From the NCBI GenBank assembly GCA_963833195.1, contig CAWHXF010000027.1, positions 1,612,001-1,676,000 of the forward strand: DNA of 64,000 nt, given 5' to 3'. The translations under genes and the position numbers were made by a program. Positions within the stretch are counted from its first letter, which is position 1, and every line of letters starts with the position of its first letter. This stretch comes from Granulosicoccus sp963833195 (GTDB lineage: Bacteria > Pseudomonadota > Gammaproteobacteria > Granulosicoccales > Granulosicoccaceae). The notes below the pieces were generated by a model, which saw nothing but the letters and a program-made list of their open reading frames with translations, did not search any database and was not told where the DNA came from. Below are positions 58,234 through 64,000 of the stretch, piece by piece.

Positions 58234-59067
58234 ATGCCCCGCATGATCGGCACCGCGCCCGCCGGCGCCGCGCCGCGCCGCGCCCCGTGGGGGCGGCTCG
58301 CGTCGCGCTCTTCGCTGACGGGTGTCGCCACGGTGGGAACCGTGCTCGCGCTGTGGTGGGTGCTGACGGACGGACTCGGCATCGTCGACCCGAACCGGTT
58401 CCCCTCGCCGTCGGGCTTCGCGGCTTCGTTCGCCAGGCTCGCGGAAGGCGGCTACGCCGGGGGCACGCTGCTCGCGCACTGCTGGCAGAGCCTGCGCCTC
58501 GTGCTGATCGGCTTCCTCACCGCCGTCGCGGTCGGCGTGCCGCTGGGCTTCGCGATGGGCTACGACCGGCGCATCGAGGCGTTCGTCAATCCGGTCTTCC
58601 TGCTGCTGCGCCCGATACCGCCGCTCGCCTGGATCCCGCTCGCCATCGTGTGGTTGTCCATCGGGGACGGCTCGAAGGTCTTCGTGATCTTCGTGGCGGC
58701 GTTCGTGCCTTCGGTCATCAACACCTTCACGGGCGTGCGCAACGTCAACCGGACCCTCGTGGAAGCGGCGCGCGTGCACGGCGCGGGCACGCTGCGGGTG
58801 CTGCGGGAGGTCTGCCTGCCGGACGCGGCGCCGATGATCTTCACCGGCCTGAGATTGTCCCTGCAGGCGAGCTGGACGACGCTCGTGGCGGCGGAGCTCG
58901 TGGGCGCCTTCCTGGGTCTCGGGCGGGTCCTGCAGACGGCCTACCGGGACATCAACACGGCGATGGTGCTCGTGTCGATGGTCGCCATCGCCGTGCTCGG
59001 CGCGCTCACGAGCGTCGCGCTCGGGCAGCTCGAGAAGCGCGTGATCAACTGGCGGGACGCGGCTTGA
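58234..59067 (+). CDS. ABC transporter permease (SsuC/TauC-type), first of two
   Basis: A 277-residue inner-membrane protein with about six hydrophobic helices (TGVATVGTVLALWWVLTDGL, LIGFLTAVAVGVPLGFAMGY, VFVIFVAAFVPSVINTFTGV). The EAA loop is VEAARVHGAGTLRVLREVCLPDAAPMI. This matches the permeases of nitrate/sulfonate/taurine/NMT1-type importers. ATG 58234 or ATG 58243; a GTG-containing upstream extension is unlikely. The stop overlaps the second permease start. Confidence 0.9.
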   Translation: MPRMIGTAPAGAAPRRAPWGRLASRSSLTGVATVGTVLALWWVLTDGLGIVDPNRFPSPSGFAASFARLAEGGYAGGTLLAHCWQSLRLVLIGFLTAVAVGVPLGFAMGYDRRIEAFVNPVFLLLRPIPPLAWIPLAIVWLSIGDGSKVFVIFVAAFVPSVINTFTGVRNVNRTLVEAARVHGAGTLRVLREVCLPDAAPMIFTGLRLSLQASWTTLVAAELVGAFLGLGRVLQTAYRDINTAMVLVSMVAIAVLGALTSVALGQLEKRVINWRDAA

Positions 59068-59840
59068 ACGGGGCCGGGGCGCCGCTGGGGCTGTACCGCC
59101 TGGCGGGGCTGGTGGTCTTCCTCGGCGGCTGGCAGGCGGCGGTCTCCTCGGGGCTGGTCTCCGAGTTCGTGCTGCCCTCCCCGACGGGCGTGCTCGAGCG
59201 GACCTGGACGATGATGGTACGCCCGTTCGCGGGCGCCCTGCTGTGGGAGCACGCGCTGTCCTCGGTGCTGCGCTTTCTCGGGGGCTTCGGGCTGGCTGCG
59301 CTGATCGGCGTGCCGCTGGGCTTGCTGATGGGGCGCTTCCGGCTGCTGGAGGACATCGTGACGCCGCTGTTCGAGGGCTACCGCTACGTCGCTCCGCTCG
59401 CCTGGGTGCCCTTCGCGGCGCTGTGGTTCGGCACCGGAATCGGCGGGGCGATCATGGTGATCTTCACCGGCGCGTTCGCGCCCTGCGTCATCAACGCCTA
59501 CCGCGGCGCGCACCTGATCGATCGCCATCTGATCGAGGCCGCGCAGACCCACGGCGCCTCCGAGCTCAGGATCGCGCGCGAAGTGCTGCTGCCGGGCGCC
59601 CTGCCCTCGATCGTCGCCGGCCTGCGCATCGCCGCCGGGCTCGGCTGGCAGAGCCTGATCGGCGCGGAGCTCATCGTGGTGAGCTCGGGCATCGGCTACG
59701 TGATGATCCAGGGCCAGTCGAACCTCTCGCCCGAGACGGTGATGACGGCGATGCTCGTGATCGGGATCGTCGGCCTCGCCATCGACGTGGCGCTGCGCGG
59801 CGCGGAGCGGCTGGTGCGCCGCAAGTGGGAGGGAGCGTGA
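59064..59840 (+). CDS. ABC transporter permease (SsuC/TauC-type), second
   Basis: A 258-residue permease beginning with TTG, overlapping the previous TGA. The EAA loop is IEAAQTHGASELRIAREVLLPGALPSI and helices are evident at LAGLVVFLGGWQAAV, LRFLGGFGLAALIGVPLGLL and LVIGIVGLAIDVAL. Two different permeases suggest a heterodimeric channel, less usual than the single-permease SsuC/TauC pattern. The stop overlaps the ATPase GTG. Confidence 0.9.
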   Translation: MNGAGAPLGLYRLAGLVVFLGGWQAAVSSGLVSEFVLPSPTGVLERTWTMMVRPFAGALLWEHALSSVLRFLGGFGLAALIGVPLGLLMGRFRLLEDIVTPLFEGYRYVAPLAWVPFAALWFGTGIGGAIMVIFTGAFAPCVINAYRGAHLIDRHLIEAAQTHGASELRIAREVLLPGALPSIVAGLRIAAGLGWQSLIGAELIVVSSGIGYVMIQGQSNLSPETVMTAMLVIGIVGLAIDVALRGAERLVRRKWEGA

Positions 59841-60631
59841 GCGAGATCGTCATCGACGCCGCGGGCAAGGTCTTCGGGGAGAACGGCGCGAAGCCGTTCA
59901 CGGCCATCGAGGGCATCGACCTGCACGTGCGGGACCGCGAGTTCGTCTCGGTGGTGGGACCTTCGGGGTGCGGCAAGACCACGCTCATGCGCATGGTGGC
60001 GGGGCTCGAGGGCGTCAGCCGCGGCGAGATCCGCGTCGCCGGCAAGCCCGTGCGCGGGCCGGGCCCCGACCGGGCGGTGGTGTTCCAGCAGTTCGCGCTG
60101 TTCCCCTGGAAGTCGGTGCGCGAGAACATCGTCTTCGGCATGCGCTCCAGGGGGGCTCCGAAGGCCGAGCGCGACGCGGCGGTGGCCCACTACCTGAAGC
60201 TCATGAACATGGAGGGGACCGAGGACAAGTACCCCCATCAGCTCTCGGGCGGCATGCAGCAGCGCGTGGCCATCGCGCGCTCCTACGCGACCGACCCGGG
60301 CGTGCTGCTCATGGACGAGCCCTTCGGCGCGCTGGACGCCCAGACCCGCACGATCATGCAGGAGGAGCTCGTGCGGGTCTGCAAGGAGAACCCGCGCACG
60401 GTGATGTTCATCACCCACTCGGTCGAGGAGGCCGTGTACCTCGCCGACCGGGTCATCGTGATGGGCAGGAACCCCGGCCACGTGCGCGAGGTGATCGAGG
60501 TCGCGCCGACGCGGCGGGCCGAACGCTGGGCCGAGGAGCCGATCGACGACGTCATGGAGAAACCGAGCTTCACCCACCTGCGCGGTCGCGTGTGGCGACT
60601 GCTGCGCGAGCAGATGGGCGAAGACCGCTGA
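59837..60631 (+). CDS. ABC transporter ATP-binding protein (SsuB/TauB-type)
   Basis: A 264-residue ATPase. Walker A GPSGCGKTTLMRMVAG, Q-loop FQQFALFPWKSV, signature QLSGGMQQRVAIARSYA, Walker B LLMDEPFGALDAQT and H-loop ITHSVEEAV are complete. LADRVIVMGRNPGHV is typical of the taurine/nitrate/sulfonate subgroup. GTG 59837 overlaps the second permease TGA; GGGAGGGAG lies just upstream. Confidence 0.93.
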   Translation: MSEIVIDAAGKVFGENGAKPFTAIEGIDLHVRDREFVSVVGPSGCGKTTLMRMVAGLEGVSRGEIRVAGKPVRGPGPDRAVVFQQFALFPWKSVRENIVFGMRSRGAPKAERDAAVAHYLKLMNMEGTEDKYPHQLSGGMQQRVAIARSYATDPGVLLMDEPFGALDAQTRTIMQEELVRVCKENPRTVMFITHSVEEAVYLADRVIVMGRNPGHVREVIEVAPTRRAERWAEEPIDDVMEKPSFTHLRGRVWRLLREQMGEDR

Positions 60632-60706
60632 CACACGAACCGCCGGCACACCCGGCCGGCAGACCGATCGGGGCGCACCGTCCCCGACGAACCGAAGGAG
60701 AGCATC

Positions 60707-61771
60707 GTGAACACCAGGACTTCCCAAGCACTCATCCGAGCATTGAAGGGGCTCGCCGTCGCCGGCGCGCTGGCCGCACCCGGCATGGTGCAGGCGCAGG
60801 ACGCACGAGCCATCAACGTCAGCTATCAGCCCGCGCTCTACTGGGCGCTGCCCTACTACATCGCCGACCAGAAGGAATGGTGGGGCGAGATAGGGTTGGA
60901 ACCGGCCTACACGACCTTTCCCTCCGGCGCCCCGCAGGTCGCGGCCGCGGCGGCGGGCGACTGGGACGTCGGCGGCACCGGCTCCGCGCCCGCGGTACTC
61001 GGCGCGGCGCGCTTCGACATCGTGACCATCGGCATCACCAACAACGAGAGCGCGGGCAACGCGATGATGGTGCGCGGCGACGACGCCGCGACGGTGCGCG
61101 AAAACCCGGCCGAGGCGCTGCGCGGCCAGCAGCTGCTGGTCACGACCAACTCCACCGGCGAGTACGCCGCGGCGGCCTGCATCGAGAGCTACGGGCTCAC
61201 CTACCCGGACGACGTGGAGGTGGTGAACCTGAACCAGGGCGAGATCATCAGCGCCTTCGCCTCCGGCACCGGGATGATGGCGGGCCTGTGGGCGCCGAAC
61301 ATCTACACGCTGGAAGCCCGCGCGGGCGCGGAGCTGCTGTGCTCGGGCGAGGACGCCGGAGCGATCGTGCCCGGCGCGCTCATCGCGCGCTCCGAGTACG
61401 CCGAGGCGAACCCGGAGAACGTGGCGCGCTACCTCGCGACGTACCTGCGCGGGGTGCAGTGGATCCGCGACAACAACGACGAGGCGGTCGAGCTCATGGC
61501 CGACTTCTACGCCCTGAACGGCGTGGAGCTGCCCGAGCAGTACCTGCAGCGCGAGATCGACACCCGCCCGATGTTCACCCTCGACGAACAGCTCGAGATC
61601 ATGACCGGGGACAGCCCCGCCGCGATCGAATGGTTCAACGGGCTCGGCGGCTACATGGTGTCCACGGGCACGCTGGAGCAACCGCTCGACGCGGCGAGCT
61701 TCGTCGACCCGCAGTACATGCAGCTCGTCGCCGATACCGCCGAGCTGGCGGCCTTCGCACGGGGCGAGTAA
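60707..61771 (+). CDS. NMT1/SsuA-type periplasmic substrate-binding protein
   Basis: A 354-residue exported protein. GTG 60707 is preceded by AAGGAGAG. Signal peptide ALIRALKGLAVAGALAAPGM cleaves around VQAQDA. The mature protein starts NVSYQPALYWALPYYIADQK and has TNSTGEYAAAACIESYGLTY and GLWAPNIYTLEARAG, like NMT1/THI5-type receptors. The ligand could be a sulfonate, pyrimidine or similar small acid; this cannot be read from the sequence. It follows the ATPase by 75 bases. Confidence 0.87.
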   Translation: MNTRTSQALIRALKGLAVAGALAAPGMVQAQDARAINVSYQPALYWALPYYIADQKEWWGEIGLEPAYTTFPSGAPQVAAAAAGDWDVGGTGSAPAVLGAARFDIVTIGITNNESAGNAMMVRGDDAATVRENPAEALRGQQLLVTTNSTGEYAAAACIESYGLTYPDDVEVVNLNQGEIISAFASGTGMMAGLWAPNIYTLEARAGAELLCSGEDAGAIVPGALIARSEYAEANPENVARYLATYLRGVQWIRDNNDEAVELMADFYALNGVELPEQYLQREIDTRPMFTLDEQLEIMTGDSPAAIEWFNGLGGYMVSTGTLEQPLDAASFVDPQYMQLVADTAELAAFARGE

Positions 61772-61836
61772 GGGCTCGCCGCGGCGCGCGCTCCGGCCGC
61801 GCCGCGTCCGCCGGCTTCGCGGACCGCCTCACCGGT

Positions 61837-61854
61837 CCGCCGCGAACGCGGCGG
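61837..61854. terminator. GC hairpin between binding-protein and dioxygenase genes
   Basis: CCGCCGCG and CGCGGCGG form a perfect 8-bp palindrome with a 2-base centre (GAAC loop if trimmed). There is no T-run. The 211-base gap also holds TACCAT at 61950-61955, a possible -10 for the dioxygenase gene. Confidence 0.3.
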
Positions 61855-61982
61855 TCTGCGGGAAGCGCACGTCGGCGGTCCTGCATGCCGCCGCCAGGGC
61901 ATTCGAACGGAGCGTCGGTGCATCGGGACCCTACGGGAACCGCACGGGCTACCATGGCGGGCCCGCCAACGACCTGGGTCCC

Positions 61983-62960
61983 GTGACAGAAACCATCAGC
62001 AAGCCCGACACCGACGTCAGCAAGCCCTGGGACAAGGACAACCAGGCCTGGTGGGACTGGTACGTGAGCCTCGCCGACGACGACGGCGAGATCACCGCGT
62101 TCGAGCCCGCACCGCCCCTGCCGGACGTGTCCCTGCCATCGGACGCCGAGATCGTCGCGGAGCTTTCCCGCCCGTACGAGCTGGGCGCCGAGGACGTCGG
62201 GTTCTTCCGCGACAACGGGTTCATCAAGTTGAAGGGCGTGTTCTCGGCCGGCGCGGTGCTGCGGCTCAGGCAGGAGCTCCTGCGGCTGCTGAAGGCGGAG
62301 TTCGGCGCCGACCCGGACGGCGGCGTGCAGGATCGCTTCCTGAGCCTGGAGATGGTCTGGATGGACAACGCGCTGCTGCGCGCCTACGTCCTGTCGCCGC
62401 GCGTCGCGCGCATCTGCGCCTCCTTGCTGGAGGTGCCGGCGGTCAGGCTCTACCACGACAACGTGCTGTCCAAGCAGCCGGGCTGCGGCCGCACGCCGTG
62501 GCACTTCGACGACCATCACTTCCCGCTCGACACGCACGACGTCGTCACCGCCTGGGCACCGGCCCAACCGATTCCTCTGGCCATGGGACCGCTCGCCTTC
62601 GCGTACCCGCGCAGCGTGTGGGAACTCGTCGACGGCGTGGCGTTCGAGACGTCCACGACGGGCTACGACCGGAACGTGGCGAAGCTCTTCGCCGAGCACG
62701 GCGTGGCGGTCGACGAGACGCCGTTCGAGATCGGCGAGGTGAGCTTCCACCACAATCTCAACTTCCACACCGCCGCGCGCAACCGCACCGACCGCAGCCG
62801 CATCGTGCTGGCCAACACCTACTATGCCGACGGTGCGCGCGTGGTGGACTCGCCGACGATGGTCTCGGGCGACTGGCAGAAGTTCATGCCCGGCGTCGCG
62901 CCGGGCGGTCTCGCGGCGAGCGAATCGAACCCCGTCTGCTGGCCGGTGCCCGCATCGTGA
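61983..62960 (+). CDS. Phytanoyl-CoA dioxygenase (PhyH) family oxygenase
   Basis: A 325-residue Fe(II)/2-oxoglutarate-type enzyme. The fold begins at DVGFFRDNGFIKLKGVFSAG; the metal-binding pair is in TPWHFDDHHFPLD (His-x-Asp), the distal His in HHNLNFHTAARNRTDRSR with the 2-oxoglutarate Arg nearby, and GPLAFAYPRSVW supports the jelly roll. GTG 61983 is the only likely start. Placement after a dedicated ABC importer and 4 bases overlapping a methyltransferase gene suggests that it hydroxylates the imported compound or a derivative. Confidence 0.85.
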   Translation: MTETISKPDTDVSKPWDKDNQAWWDWYVSLADDDGEITAFEPAPPLPDVSLPSDAEIVAELSRPYELGAEDVGFFRDNGFIKLKGVFSAGAVLRLRQELLRLLKAEFGADPDGGVQDRFLSLEMVWMDNALLRAYVLSPRVARICASLLEVPAVRLYHDNVLSKQPGCGRTPWHFDDHHFPLDTHDVVTAWAPAQPIPLAMGPLAFAYPRSVWELVDGVAFETSTTGYDRNVAKLFAEHGVAVDETPFEIGEVSFHHNLNFHTAARNRTDRSRIVLANTYYADGARVVDSPTMVSGDWQKFMPGVAPGGLAASESNPVCWPVPAS

Positions 62961-63796
62961 GCGAGATCCTCACGCGCAGCTCCGCCCACTGGTCCGAGGC
63001 CGGCCGTGCGGGCATGGACGCCTTCTACCGCCTGGCGACGGACGACTATCGCCACCTCGCGCTCGCGCGGGACTGGAAGGGCTTCCTCGACGCCGCGCAG
63101 GCGCGCGCCGGCGAGCGAAGCCTGCGGCTGCTGGACGTCGCCTGCGGCTCCGGCAAGTTCCCGAACGCGCTGGTGCGCCACGCGGGACTCGCGCAGGCCG
63201 GCATCGCCCCGATCGACACCGCGCTGCTGGACCCCTCGGCCTTCTCCATCGCCGAGGCCCGTGCGTCCCTGCCCGCCCCGTTCCGACCCGCTGCGGAGTT
63301 CGAGACGACGCTGCAGGACTTCGACGTGCCCGCGGGCGGCTACGACGTCGTGTGGGCCACGCACGCGCTCTACGCGGTTCCCGAAGCCGAGCTGCCCGCG
63401 GCGATGGCGAAGTTCGTGGCGGCCATCGCGTCCGATGGCCACGGGTTCATCGCGCACAGCCGCGAGTCCGGGCACTACGTGGCCTTCCACGAGCGCTACC
63501 TGGAAGCGTTCGACATCCCGAACGTCGCGCGCTACGTATCGGCGGAGACGATCGCCGCCGTCCTGCGGAACGCGGGCGCGACGGTCGACGTGCAGGAAGT
63601 GGCCTACGACAGCGTCGCGGGCGCCGATGACGCGCAGGCCGTCGAAGGCTACCTGCAGCGCTGCGTCTTCGACGACTCCAGATCCTTGCAGGACATGCGG
63701 GCGAGCGCCGCGTTGGGCGACTACCTGCGCGGGTGTCGGGACGAGGCGGGCTGGCGCTTCCCGCAGCGCGTCTGGCTCATGACCGTCACGGCCTGA
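62957..63796 (+). CDS. SAM-dependent class I methyltransferase
   Basis: A 279-residue enzyme. Motif I is LRLLDVACGSGKFPNAL, motif II LLDPSAFSIAEARA, motif III TTLQDFDVPAGGYDVVWATH (post-I acidic residue in LLDP). GTG 62957 overlaps the dioxygenase stop (GTGA). The C-terminal half (VSAETIAAVLRNAGATVDVQ) is a typical cap. Substrate unknown, possibly the hydroxylated product of the upstream enzyme. Confidence 0.84.
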   Translation: MSEILTRSSAHWSEAGRAGMDAFYRLATDDYRHLALARDWKGFLDAAQARAGERSLRLLDVACGSGKFPNALVRHAGLAQAGIAPIDTALLDPSAFSIAEARASLPAPFRPAAEFETTLQDFDVPAGGYDVVWATHALYAVPEAELPAAMAKFVAAIASDGHGFIAHSRESGHYVAFHERYLEAFDIPNVARYVSAETIAAVLRNAGATVDVQEVAYDSVAGADDAQAVEGYLQRCVFDDSRSLQDMRASAALGDYLRGCRDEAGWRFPQRVWLMTVTA

Positions 63797-63855
63797 TTCG
63801 AAGCTCGACCCTTCGCGAATCCGCTCACCGCCCCATCGGGCACGGAAGCCACGCC

Positions 63856-64000
63856 ATGCTCGATCGACCCCTCGCACGGTCCGACTGGACCGATGCCGTC
63901 GCGCGCGGCGCGGTGCCCGACCCGGCCGCGCTGCGGGACCACCTGCGCCGGGTCCATCGCGAGCACCCCGGGTTCACGGAACGCTGCGCCGCGAGCTGCC
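63856..64000 (+). CDS. N-terminal fragment of a further gene (partial at window end)
   Basis: An ATG at 63856 opens a frame that runs to the window edge: 48 residues with DWTDAVARGAVPDPAALRDH and RVHREHPGFTERCAAS. It is helical and charged, with no motif to name. The 59-base gap from the methyltransferase gene suggests the same transcript. Coding is likely from base composition and lack of stops. Confidence 0.5.
   Translation, partial: MLDRPLARSDWTDAVARGAVPDPAALRDHLRRVHREHPGFTERCAASC

Overview
The window is very GC-rich chromosomal DNA, densely packed with coding sequence. The gene content points to a proteobacterium, probably a high-GC gammaproteobacterium. Support comes from the order rimP-nusA-infB-rbfA-truB-rpsO-pnp, lutABC, an LPS-type envelope (secreted lipoprotein, outer-membrane barrel), the DUF4212/ActP-type acetate uptake locus and the ligase-associated repair operon. 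No rRNA, tRNA or CRISPR array was seen. Genus-level placement cannot be made from this sequence alone.

Layout. 1-2 kb: tail of a TRAP/TAXI-type permease, its DUF1850 partner, and a baeRF-family protein. 2-6.8 kb (minus): lutA-lutB-lutC lactate oxidation genes, a HAD phosphatase and an AI-2E-type transporter, all overlapping by a few bases. 6.9-7.6 kb: a small membrane protein resembling Pycsar effectors, without a cyclase nearby. 7.7-11.9 kb: a coupled envelope cluster of CotH-type lipoprotein kinase, DUF3616 protein and alginate-export-like porin. 11.9-15.2 kb: hydrolase, SPFH/NfeD pair and YihY. 15.2-21.3 kb: the ligase-associated DNA repair set (exonuclease, ATP-dependent ligase, Lhr-type helicase, PdeM). 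21.3-24.2 kb: a secreted RHS-N/lipase protein overlapping a secreted ankyrin protein, a good candidate toxin-immunity pair, followed by a decayed SWIM zinc-finger relic. 24.4-27.9 kb: SWIM-SNF2 helicase.

28-37.7 kb is an acetate uptake and activation locus: acs, DUF4212 subunit, sodium:solute symporter, a DnaQ-like exonuclease and two divergent cNMP/CBS/DUF294 genes. One of these has lost the nucleotidyltransferase motif; the other is split by an apparent frameshift. Between the symporter side and the exonuclease sits a 270-bp element with 35-bp perfect inverted ends and two internal hairpin arms; its CTAG ends supply the stop codons of both flanking genes. 37.8-40.8 kb: amphi-Trp protein, divergent Lrp/LysE, a zinc-ribbon protein, tadA and a MOSC protein.

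40.8-42.9 kb is a visibly AT-richer island holding an OLD-type ABC ATPase and a DUF4276/TOPRIM-like partner, probably a horizontally acquired defence module. It is wedged between the MOSC gene and pnp. 43-52.3 kb: the pnp-rpsO-truB-rbfA-infB-nusA-rimP translation/transcription block, with a promoter and attenuator-like terminator ahead of rimP. 52.4-57.4 kb: leucine catabolism genes (isovaleryl-CoA dehydrogenase and both methylcrotonyl-CoA carboxylase subunits), then an HPF/RaiA-like gene. 58.2-64 kb: an NMT1/SsuA-type ABC importer with two permeases, behind a perfect LacI-type palindrome. It is followed by a PhyH-type dioxygenase and a SAM methyltransferase, suggesting uptake and modification of one unidentified small molecule.
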